The position numbers and the translations under genes were made by a program. DNA of 64,000 bases from Puccinia triticina. Its lineage: Eukaryota; Basidiomycota; Pucciniomycetes; Pucciniales; Pucciniaceae. The stretch spans positions 62,001 through 126,000 of the forward strand of contig NC_070563.1 of assembly GCF_026914185.1 (NCBI RefSeq). The letters are read 5' to 3'. Below the pieces are notes generated by a model. It was given only the letters and a program-made list of their open reading frames with translations. It was not told the DNA's origin and did no database searches. Each line of letters opens with the position of its first letter. The stretch's first letter is position 1. Below, piece after piece: positions 55,430 to 64,000 of the stretch.

Positions 55430-55847
55430 CTGATACGCGGAAGAAAAGTAGACATGCAGACAGTAAGCTATCTGACGTTTCTTCTGAGTTCGCTCGTGAG
55501 CACTCTGCTCTACTGGTTACTAATCCCCCTCCCCAGAGGTCAAGATCTTTTTGATATAGATCAGATCAAGGATTCACTACGAGGACTAAACTAACTACGG
55601 ACGCTGCCACCTTGGTCGATCAACCGGGTCTCTGATAACAGTGATAAGGAAAACGTGCTACTGACCGTGGAGAACGCGGTGACTGGCACAGACAATGATC
55701 AAAAGAATCCTGATTTGAAAGCAGAGGACGGAGTACAATATTCGGCAAGTGTAATTGCGAGCGTGATGAACAGGTAGAATAGTCTTTTTTGTCGAAGAAA
55801 AAAAAATTTTGGGACGTAGTGATAAAAAAAGTGGATTTTTTTTTTTA

Positions 55848-55860
55848 GCTCTCGCTACCA
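55848..55860 (-). promoter_or_regulatory. G3 primer-binding site
   Basis: Minus strand TGGTAGCGAGAGC, one base inside the 5' LTR, complementary to a tRNA 3' end (GCTCTCGCTACCA). The donor tRNA was not identified. Confidence 0.7.
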
Positions 55861-55861
55861 C

Positions 55862-56209
55862 TGTAGCGGGGCTCTACAGTAACTGGGGGACTGGTACAAG
55901 CGATGCAATACATAAAAGACGAGAAATGGCACTCTAGATTTCGAGAGGCAAAAAGCCCTACAAGAGAGAGCGCCTAATATAGGCGCCTCAAAGGAGAAAT
56001 GGAAACAGCAACAACCACCCCCGAATACAGGGGGACTATTGGCTACAGCCATACAGGGGTACTCCTGGCAGCTGTAACAAGGAAAAGAAGAAGGCGTGAT
56101 AGCCTAACTCTGGGTCTAACCCAATCTAGGCAAGGGAGGCGCAGGGGCCTCCCGCTTCTCTACTACGTGGCGGGTGGTAACCCGCCCGTACTACAGTAGC
56201 ACGGCTACA
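55862..56209 (-). repeat. G3 5' LTR
   Basis: 348 bp, TGTAGCGGGGCTC to CACGGCTACA (plus-strand reading); partner of 50065-50425. Confidence 0.92.
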
Positions 56210-56489
56210 GGCGCCCCTCGGCGCGAGCCTCCAATGGTTGATGGAGGCACAAGTCATAATGAGACACAAGTCATAATGAGACCGGGTATGCTATGGAACA
56301 TTTCTTCAATAAGTGATAAGCCTATCCCACTAGATACAAGCATCTAGTGGCAAAGGGGTGACCTCGGCAGGGGTGAAGGGAATAAGAAATTCTATATACA
56401 ATGTAAGCGGCAAGACATGGAACTTGGGCCGTGACAATGATCAGATCCCCAGCGGTCCGCGAGGAGTGACAGAGGCAGGGAAGGGGAGG

Positions 56490-58903
56490 CAACGCTCAGG
56501 GCGCTCTGGCGCCCAAGTTACCCAAAATTGCCAGCATTGCCGAATCGTAAGCCTGGCGGGACTCCTGGCGGGCTTGAGCCGCCTCTTATCAACGTGCATC
56601 CTCTAGTCTGGCCAACTGGGCCTCTTTGCGGTCAGCCTTTCGGTCCGCCTCGCGCTGTCGTTCTTTGGCCTCCGCAAGTTGTAAGACCAATTCTCGATCC
56701 GCCTTGCGCTCCGCATCACGAGATCGCTCCTTGGCCTCCGCCTTGGCCCTGGCCTCCTCACGGTCGAATTTGGCTTGAGCCAGCTCATCTTGGCGTTGGC
56801 GATCCTTGCGTTCGTCCCGCGCCGCCGCCTCACGCCGTTCGTCCCTTCGCACCTCCTCCATTAATCGCCTCTGCTCCGAGTCTGCTAACCATTGTTCCTT
56901 GCGAGTCGCCTCGGAATGTGCCCGTTCGTCCATCATCCAGGCGGAATTTTGCTCTTGCGTCTTCGCCATCATGGCCCTCAGGGCCATCGCCTCACTGTTG
57001 TCTTTCTTAGGGGCCTCTTTGGTCCGGCCCCGGCGGCGGGGGACGCTGGCGCCGACAGTCGGCGGGCGACCATCAACTCCATTTGAACCAGGGGTGGGGG
57101 TCGAAACTGCTGCGGTTTTGCTTGCAGGGAGCCTAGGGGTCGATCTAGCCGTCGGGGGCTCTGAGAGCTCATCATCCAACGATGGGTCTAGCGCCCTCTC
57201 GGCGGGCGTGAGTTGGTTGGATACACGGAGATTTTTGCCAAGTCTACGTGTTTTGGGGGCGGCCCGTTTGCTGGGTGGAGCATCTTCCCCATTGTCCTCG
57301 TCTGAATCGGAAATTGGAGCCCTGACCCCCGCATCAGAGTCCTCGTCTTCAGAGGACTGGCCCAATTCCTTGTGACCAAAGCCATCCGCGGCTTGGTTAC
57401 CACTGTGCATGTTGCACAGGAATTCCCAAAGCTCACGGATAATAAAGAGCAAGTCAACATTTATCAACCGTTAACGAGGGCCAATGGGAAAGGAGCATAC
57501 CGGTAGGGAGAGTTTTTCCTTGGCCAACGCCGCATGAATCCCCTCACTTCTGGAACAAGCAACAACATCCTTAACAGCCTGATACAGAGGGACTGATTAG
57601 TTCAAGCGCCCTAACCCACGCAATTGAGGGGGGTGAAACATACCCTATAAAGAACCATGATGGTGTCGTATCAACGCTTCAACTGCGCGCAATCAAGCTC
57701 AGCCAAGAGGGGAAATAGACCCGGATCAAGTTCGAAATCCTTGGCAAACTTGCTGAAGTTCTTAAAGCCGGCCTCCTTATTCTTGAGCTTTGTGTGCATA
57801 TCCTTCATGGATCTCCAGAACGCCAGGAGCTCAAGGGAGTTGGCATCCCCCCATACCAAGCAAGGAACAATGTTGGACAACTCCGTTTTGCGGATAATGC
57901 CAAGTGCTTGTTTTGCTGCGGCCTTGTCCTTGACACTAACAGCCTGGCCTGCGGCCCTTTTCAACCGGTTCGCACGCCCCACCACTGCCTCCTCATCATC
58001 CTTGCCGATCTGTTCTGCCGATTGTTTGGCCTTGCGCGCCGAGCCCTGGGGCCGCTTTTTCTCGCCGGAGCCAAGCCCGTCGGGAGCAGTCGCAGGTGGT
58101 TGTTTGAGTTGGATAGCCAAGTGTTGAAGTACGGCCGGGGGGTTAGGAAGACTAGCCGGCCCGAGGGATTCCAAGCTGGGCACTAGGTGATTGAGGGCCA
58201 CTGGGTCCATCGGCACATACTGGACGCAGGCTTCCGGGTCGTAGGTGATTGCGCCGCTGGGGTTTGTTTGTTCAATCCCCGTGTGGGTGTTCGGTAAGTA
58301 CTGACCACCGCGGTGCAGGTTCATAGGGATATACTGGCCGGCTGGGGTTGCTTGCTGGGCCGGCATGATTTGCCAGTGAGCCATTGGAAGGCCGGATTGG
58401 ATAGGTGGAAGCTGGTACCGAGGGGCCGGGGGGGCTGCGTGGTATGGGTTCAAAGATGGGTTAGGTGCTTGGGGGATATACAGCTAACGCGGAAAAGCTT
58501 GCCAAATTTTGTGGCTGAAATGACTTCTGCATTTCAGCCACAGGCCTGTACAGCTTCACTGTACAGGCAGTCAAAACCTGTTCGGCCGGCTGGTTTTGCT
58601 TGACATGGGTGCCGGGCCGGGCGAGGGGCGAGGGAGGCAAGAGCGGCGAAGGGCCAGATCGACGTAAAATTGCTCCAGGAATCCAATGGTGGGGCCCTTG
58701 AGGCCCCAAAGTGGAAAACAAAGAAGATAGGGTTTTTCTTCTGATGGCATTCCTGATGTACAGGAGCCATACAGGCTTTGAGGCTGAAATCAGCGGTCCA
58801 AAAGCTGGCCGCAAGCTTTTCCGCGTTAGCTATACCCACATGCGCGCTGGTAAGCGAGATCAGCCTTGCTGGGGGTGTAGGGTGGTGCATTTGGAGCACT
58901 CAT
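56490..58903 (-). pseudogene. Harbinger accessory gene 1, broken by a MITE and CpG stops
   Basis: Reading minus from ATG at 58903: MSAPNAPPYTPSKADLAYQR, then the MITE (58479-58834), then YIPQAPNPSLNPYHAAPPAP in the same frame. A Pro/Gln-rich N-terminal third is followed by KKRPQGSARKAKQSAEQI, KQALGIIRKTELSNIVPCLV and WGDANSLELLAFWRSMKDMH. After a TGA near 57671 and two introns come AVKDVVACSRSEGIHAALAK and ELWEFLCNMHSGNQAADGFG. An acidic Ser/Asp stretch precedes a 150-residue Arg/Glu/Ala-rich coiled coil ending LARLEDAR, TGA TAA, then EAAQARQESRQAYDSAMLAI. No Myb/SANT or DNA-binding motif is recognised. Architecture suggests a scaffolding or DNA-bridging partner; function unknown. Confidence 0.6.
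58479..58834. mobile_element. 356-bp MITE inserted in accessory gene 1
   Basis: Inverted ends AGCTAACGCGGAAAAGCTTG and CAAGCTTTTCCGCGTTAGCT, flanked by TATA. Excision with one TATA restores the reading frame (CG-YIPQ). It contains two further hairpins, GTGGCTGAAAT...ATTTCAGCCAC and GCCTGTACAG...CTGTACAGGC. Confidence 0.8.
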
Positions 58904-59409
58904 CTTGACAGCGGTTCGTTGGTGTGGATTGGGTATGGGGGATGGACAGGGTTTTTTGCTGGTTGGAAGGGGATATCGGCCCGAGATGTGTCAAAACCAC
59001 TGCCATGCGGTGGTGTATTCAAGATTCAATGGCCACTCAGTTGTACCGCTGAATACATCTGCAGTATGGCTGTACTTGGCCCCAAAATGAAAATTTTGAA
59101 AATTTTTGGGTCCAAATCACCTCCTCTAGGTGATTTGGGTCCCAAAACGAAATTGTGGTAGCAAAAAAATAGCGGAAAAAAAAACCAGGGAGATTTCAAA
59201 AAAATCCCAAATAAACGCCAAATATTGTTTATAATTGGCGCCTCAGCAACATGACATGACTTGAATGGGAAAATTATTTTAGGAGGGAAAAAAGGCAAGA
59301 CACCTAAATCTCAGGGTAAAATTTTTATTCGAGCCTGAGCCCTTGGCGCAAAACCCCATCCTCAAGATACAATTTGTACAATTAATACAAGCATTAATGC
59401 GCAGATCTA

Positions 59410-59593
59410 TCTAGCTAGCTCTTCCAAAGACTGTTCAGGCGAAGGATGAGTTTCTTTGTTTTATCCAGGTCATCTGGACCATAAACCCTAATGTAGAGTT
59501 TATAACAGGAAGACTTCCATTGCCCGAGTTTGCAAATGTCCTCTTTTGGAACTCCTAACACGTTACGGAGAGAGGCGCCTCCTACCCGGAAGG
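59410..59593 (-). pseudogene. DIRS tyrosine recombinase, C-terminal end
   Basis: Reads RVGGASLRNVLGVPKEDICK and LGKWKSSCYKLYIRVYGPDD, ending ILRLNSLWKS. R-V-G-G-A-S follows the HSF encoded at the other side of the 2.9-kb insertion, giving the HxxR box; the Tyr of SSCYKLYIR is the likely nucleophile. Confidence 0.82.
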
Positions 59594-62500
59594 TGTCAGG
59601 CGCGGTGATGCCAAGAGTAAGTGAACTCTTCTAGCTACACCGGTGACTGCGCCGCAGTGCGGTGGTAAGCGCGATAAAAGCGCGGTAGAAAGGTAAAAAA
59701 AATAACTTAAAGTTATTTTTAGGAGAAAAAACCCAAAAGGGTTGTAACGGTGTAGGGACTCCAAAGGGAATGGATGAGTGGTAATCGAAGTTCCGTTGAG
59801 GGGGAGATAAGTTGTGAATAAGATGAAAACCTATTACAATTTACGGGTGGTTTGAAAGACCTGCCCCTCTGATGGTACTATGCAAATAACCAAGAGTCTT
59901 GTAATCAATATTTAAATGGTGTGGCTGATTCCAAAGATAGCTCTTACTTTTGTATAGTAATCTCTATCTGACCTAGATCACTTGCATCAATAGTTGAGGT
60001 GAATCTTTTGTAACTTGGTTTAACGTGGTGGGTGCGATAAAGTTTGATATATGTTGTAAGAATTTGTGATGTTAAATTGCTGACACTATGTTGTTATAAA
60101 TAATCTGTTACAAAGTAAATATATATATATATGGGTTGGATGTTGGTTGTTGGTTGGTTGGTTGTTGGTTCTACTACTGTTCTTAACACACACTACAGTT
60201 CTCTACACTAATCCACTACTAATAACCACAATAAAACAGACCTTCCTAGGCTGCTACAAACTAAAACTAACCACAGTGACCAAACCTCTATAGGCTGATC
60301 CTAACTAAACTAACTAACCACTTGTGACCAAACCTCTGTAGGCTGATGGGGAAAAAAGAAAATTATAGTGGGGAGAGGCCCTCCTTTTATGCTGGAGGAT
60401 GAGGGATTTCTGCTGCAGAAAGCTCCTTGTGAGGGATTTCTGCTGCAGGGGTTCTCACCTACACAGCCTTTCTACACAGCCACAAATACAAACAACACAG
60501 CTTTGCTGTGCTAGATACACTTTAAATCCACAGCCAAACATCTATGATATACAAACTAACAAACAAATACACAGCCTTCAGCAGTAGATTCCTGTGAAGG
60601 CTGGACCAGATACACCCTATCTCCACCTCCAAACAACGCAGCCTCCTGATAGATACCTTCTAAATCCACCTCCAAACAACACAGCCTCCTAATAGATACC
60701 TTCTAACTCCACCTCCAAACAACACAGCCTCCTGATAGAATCTTCCCTGAACAAACAAATACAAAGACTCCAGCCAAAGATGCTGTGCAGCCTGTGTTAG
60801 ATACCTTCTAACTCCACCTCCAAACAACACAGCCTCCTGATAGAATCTTCCCTGAGCAAACAAATACAAAGACTCCAGCCAAAGATGCTGTGCAGCCTGT
60901 GTTAGATACCTTCTAACTCCACCTCCCAAACAAACACAGCCTCCTGATAGAATCTTCCTTGAGCAAGCAGATGTATAGATTGCCACTATCCGTGACCATT
61001 CTGGATTCTGGGGGTCTTGGCCTCTCCTCCTCTTCCTCCTGTTCCTTCCTCCCTTCCTTCTTCCTTTGCGCTCCTTCCTTCCGTTCCTGGTTGAGACTAT
61101 TCCTTACTACAAATCCTTCTTTGGTTTGTATGTGCCTTGACTGTTGATGTGATAATATCTCCTCCTCTTGTATGATGACTGTACTGTCTCCACCCTCTGT
61201 TGTATCCTTTTTGGCATTGACACAGGCACAGAACACCACAACGGAGGGGCCAGGAGCGCCTGGGGTATTTAAGTGCCCTCCGGTGATCTTACAGGGCCCG
61301 GGCACTAGGTGCGCAGGGGTGGTTATGAGACCTGTGACGTCTGGGGCCCAACTAAGGGTGTGTTTTGAACGTAAAAACGTTCCCAGGACAAGGGATATAA
61401 TCCCAATAGAGAAAGAAGGAAACAGCGGACTTACTCTTGAAGAGAGTCCGCAAAAGAAAAGGGCAAACGACTCAAAGAACCAAGATCGTGGCAATACAGG
61501 CAATTGACCGGGCGGATAGACGGGGCGGAGCTGGTATAGCAACGAGGTGGTTGGTATGAATCTGGGGAGGCTTCTTCTCGCTCAGAAGCCTCCCTTTATA
61601 TATTCTTGCGGCGACCGGTAGGGTCGCCGTTCCTATTGCAAATTACTCGCGACTTCTCGGCCGGGGACATAGCTAGTTCGGACAGGAGTGATCTTGAGTT
61701 CTACTACTCTGACCACTCCTGTTCACTGTTCTCATTGTTGAGTGTAGCTCTTCCTCGGTCCGAGGAAGAGTTTTTCATTCAGGACGTCTATTCTTGGTTG
61801 AGAACTTTGGGCTGGGGGAGAGTAGACCGTTGTAAGGGTTCTGTGAACCCTCACTGGAAGGAACGGAGGGACGGAGGGCCAAAGGCCTGAAGTCTATAAA
61901 AAGAATGTGAATTTCTGAGATCGGCCGATGAAAGAAGGAAGAAGGGGGAGAAGAGAAGAGATGGGATCAAAACTATATAAAGCGGGAATACTATGTATAA
62001 GCATGGATAATAATGCTTCTATTACAACACAGCTTATGTAAGGGTGGAGTCTTGGTGAAACCCTTACAACCGTTCACTTTATTGCTATTCTCCTCCGGCC
62101 GGCTCCACTCGATCAGTTCTATTGTCACTTCTTAGAACCATATGACAGGAGAATGTCTAGCACTCGTTCTCTTGGCTTTGAGAACGCTTTTGTATCCCGT
62201 TCTCTTGTTATGAGAATGGGTTTCACTCATAACTACATTCTTTCTCCGGCCGATACCTGCGGCCGGAGTTTGTACACTCTCTCCTTGATTCTATCAATCG
62301 TTTGAGGGGAGGCTTGTTGCATATTCATATTCTTATTTGCGGCGCTCTGCGCCGCACTCAGTGCTCAAAAAGTCGTAGTCGCTAAAGCTGTGTAGGTTTT
62401 GCGACTACTTGGCGCTCTGCGCCGCGAATAGTATGCACAGTTAGCAACACATGTAGAATTGTTAGCTGGGCTCTAACTTATTCTAGTAGCCCGGCTGACA
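59594..62500. mobile_element. 2.9-kb LTR-like element splitting the DIRS recombinase
   Basis: Begins TGTCAGGC, ends GGCTGACA, and is flanked by GAAGG at 59589-59593 and 62501-62505. Removing it joins HSF to RVGG in the recombinase frame. No internal pair of LTRs and no transposon protein were found. Inside are a tandem repeat (60600-60960), a CT-rich tract, several TATA-like boxes (CCCTTTATATATTC near 61592) and GGCGCTCTGCGCC palindromes near 62345 and 62410. It is either a very long solo LTR or a non-autonomous element. Confidence 0.75.
60600..60960. repeat. Tandem repeat of about 126 bp with a 53-bp sub-repeat
   Basis: ACCTTCTAA(A/C)TCCACCTCC and AACACAGCCTCCTGATAGA recur. Two long units also contain AAATACAAAGACTCCAGCC and GCTGTGCAGCCTGTGTTAG. 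Open frames over it are repeat artefacts. Confidence 0.85.
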
Positions 62501-62505
62501 GAAGG

Positions 62506-63389
62506 AGTGGCCCGTCAGGCCTTCAAATTTTCCTTGTTTCAAAACCGTTTGAACCCTCCGCCAAACGACCCCTCTAGACAGATGGTGGCGTACGCCTCTT
62601 TAATATTAACCAAAAAGCAACGTCGTGGATCCCTTCGCTTCTATCAGGCAGCGTTCTATCGCCTCTACCGGGCACAGCATGTTATTCAAGCTGTGTAAGA
62701 CTAACTTCTGGGGTATGCTTGGTGTAGCCGTTTTCGCGTTCCAAACCGTTAGGTACATGTTACGGCCCACGGCTGTTTGCATTTGTCGTACGTCGGATGT
62801 TAGGATGGAGTGTTCCTTGTCTATTTCACCAATCTGGGCCTTGTACCTCGCTAATCCTCGCCATTCCCCAGAAAGCCACGATAACTAGATCCCGTATTGC
62901 TAGATCCATGTTGGATCCAGTGGCAAGTGTGTTAGATAACCACACCAAATGATGTAGCATTATAGCTTGCTTCTGGGGTCTCGGGGGAATCGTCGCATCA
63001 ATTTTCGAGGAGGCTTTCAAAATCCAGTCAATCCATTTGGCGTAAATCATTGGAAATTCGGTCTTATGGAACGCATGCCATGCCTTCAATCCATAGATGT
63101 AGTTAGTGATTGACGTTGTGTTAATCTTGTGCGCGCCAGCCGTGTACTGACTCCGTCCTGCCCAAAAAACAAACTCTTCCGCTTCCTCTGCCGATATTGG
63201 AAGGGTGAAATTGCACGAGGTCGTCTGATTTTTAAAGACCAAAAACTTCTTTACCGCGCAATAATAGCCAACAAGAGTTGACATCGCCCAGTTTGATAAG
63301 ATGTGTTTGTCTTTTACTCGTAAAGGTCTATTGAGCGTGCCGTTTTGCAGGAAGCACCTGAGTTTAGTTTCCCATCCGGGGTCGTTCAT
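62506..63389 (-). pseudogene. DIRS tyrosine recombinase, N-terminal and central part
   Basis: MNDPGWETKLRCFLQNGTLN, STLVGYYCAVKKFLVFKNQT and YIYGLKAWHAFHKTEFPMIY form the SAM-like core-binding domain. RDLVIVAFWGMARISEV holds the first catalytic Arg. After a frameshift come LTSDVRQMQTAVGRNMYLTV, LHSLNNMLCPVEAIERCLIE, two stops, and KQGKFEGLTGHSF with the catalytic His. The remaining C-terminus lies at 59410-59593. Decayed. Confidence 0.82.
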
Positions 63390-63600
63390 TGTTAATTTGA
63401 CTAGAAAGATATGAAAGACCTCTATCTAATGATTACTGTTGAGGGAGAATTGAAAGAATTTGTTTGTGGTGAAATCTTGTGATCTTGGAGAGCAACTTGT
63501 GTACAAAAGATCTATTGTGATCTAAAATATAGTCTTCAAAAAATAACTGGGAGTAGAAAACAAGAGGAGAGAAAAATTCATCTGCTAGTGAATGCCTAAA
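63390..63600. other. Spacer between recombinase and RT-RNase H ORFs of the right DIRS relic
   Basis: AT-rich, no ORF. In DIRS elements the recombinase ORF commonly follows the RT-RNase H ORF at such a distance. Confidence 0.5.
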
Positions 63601-63996
63601 TTATATATAGTGGTACATAATGCCCTTCAAATCATCTGGGACGTCAAAAAGACTCCTGTTCTCTTCCTTGTGTGGACCCCAAATCCCCCTTGAAAACTCG
63701 TCAGCTTTGTTGTCTTCGGACTTGACCCTTCTTGCGGACAGATCCAGTTGCTCAGTCATTAATATTTCTTGTATAATCTTCCATTCATTGTTAACAGCTG
63801 TGTCTCCGGATTTCTTGTTCTTGATGACCGCCAGGGTATTATTGTTGTCAGTCCAGACAATAAGATTAGAACCCTTCCTTATCTGTTTTGAGTTCTTAAG
63901 CATCAGTAGGCCTAGGCGTATAGCAACGGTCTCTAACCAAGCTATGTTCCGTCGTTTGTGAGATGCATCTTTGAAAAGTTTCAACTGAGACCACAT
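63601..63996 (-). CDS. DIRS RNase H C-terminal part, continues past the window edge
   Basis: The minus frame is open to the window end. It reads IAWLETVAIRLGLLML, SNLIVWTDNNNTLAVIKNKK, NEWKIIQEILMTEQLDLSAR and RVKSEDNKADEFSRGIWGPH, closely parallel to the RNase H end at 30430-30780. Here WTDNNN keeps the Asp that the other copy has lost. Partial; the RT lies outside the window. Confidence 0.85.
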   Translation of the reverse strand: MWSQLKLFKDASHKRRNIAWLETVAIRLGLLMLKNSKQIRKGSNLIVWTDNNNTLAVIKNKKSGDTAVNNEWKIIQEILMTEQLDLSARRVKSEDNKADEFSRGIWGPHKEENRSLFDVPDDLKGIMYHYI

Positions 63997-64000
63997 TTGA

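Larger units (their letters stand above)
50065..56209 (-). mobile_element. G3, full-length Ty3/gypsy retrotransposon nested in Harbinger
   Basis: LTRs at 50065-50425 and 55862-56209 start TGTAGC and end GCTACA. GGCG flanks both sides (50061-50064, 56210-56213). Gag, protease, RT, RNase H and integrase follow in gypsy order on the minus strand. A polypurine tract (CTAGGGGGGGGATGT, minus sense) abuts the 3' LTR and a primer-binding site abuts the 5' LTR. Point mutations have killed it, yet the LTRs remain about 97% identical outside two indels. Confidence 0.92.
47017..59242. mobile_element. PIF/Harbinger DNA transposon, 12,226 bp with nested insertions
   Basis: Terminal inverted repeats GGCGCCAATTATAAACAA at 47017 and its complement ending at 59242 extend imperfectly to about 35 bp. 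Flanking TCA at 47014-47016 and 59243-59245 is the 3-bp duplication typical of PIF/Harbinger. Contents are transposase (+), accessory gene 2 (-, convergent), gypsy G3 (50065-56209), and accessory gene 1 (-) near the right end. Without G3 and the MITE the element would be about 5.7 kb. Confidence 0.88.

Noticed and set aside
59594..59640. Reading the recombinase C-terminus as ITAPDTFRVGG, a variant box lacking the His
   Set aside because: The GAAGG duplication shows that the bases before TTC belong to the inserted element. The true joined box is HSF-RVGG with His present.
60660..60986. 108-codon minus ORF with repeated LGGGVRRYLTQAAQHLW text
   Set aside because: The peptide repeat is a translation of the 126-bp DNA tandem repeat; no start context or domain.

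Overview
The window looks like repeat-rich nuclear DNA of a basidiomycete, most likely a rust fungus (Pucciniales). The evidence is one intact host kinase gene with short GT-AG introns, a decayed chitin synthase with basidiomycete-type sequence, a DUF6589-like gene, and a dense nest of Ty3/gypsy, Ty1/copia, DIRS, PIF/Harbinger and hAT/MITE-like elements. Nothing bacterial is present (no operons, Shine-Dalgarno sites or CRISPR). Species cannot be named from sequence alone.

Layout. 0.5-2.2 kb: chitin synthase pseudogene. 5.7-6.4 kb: foldback MITE. 8.05-9.97 kb: intact seven-exon MAP kinase kinase of the Ste7/Fuz7 type. 10.9-18.9 kb: a Ty3/gypsy relic (G1) broken by a solo LTR (L1, copy A), a gag-only copia-type element carrying a 1.37-kb foldback element made of small palindromes, and a tRNA-like insertion. 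18.9-41.7 kb: a second gypsy relic (G2; gag and protease at 20.5-24.6 kb, integrase at 40.2-41.7 kb) split by about 15 kb of nested DNA. That nested DNA holds L1 copy B, a DIRS-type element (26.6-31.4 kb), and a convergent pair made of a RecQ-like helicase gene (+) and a DUF6589-like gene (-), the latter split by a solo LTR (L2). 42.4-43.4 kb: tandem satellite of about 349 bp. 44.8-46.5 kb: host-like gene for a two-pass membrane protein. 47.0-59.2 kb: a 12.2-kb PIF/Harbinger element with terminal inverted repeats and a TCA target duplication. It carries an intact transposase and two accessory genes, and a complete gypsy element (G3) is nested inside it. 59.4-64.0 kb: a DIRS tyrosine recombinase/RNase H relic on the minus strand, split by a 2.9-kb LTR-like element.

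The strongest unusual signals are (1) the helicase/DUF6589 tail-to-tail module, a candidate uncharacterised mobile element, (2) the Harbinger element with two non-Myb accessory genes, (3) a CpG-to-TpG/CpA decay signature that has removed catalytic aspartates in G3, and (4) the palindrome-array foldback element. Several insertions can be resolved to the base because removing them and one target duplication restores the host reading frame (L1 copy A in G1, L2 in the DUF6589 gene, the MITE in accessory gene 1, the 2.9-kb element in the recombinase).

Exon coordinates come from reading splice sites and frames by eye. Family names rest on motif recognition, not on database searches.
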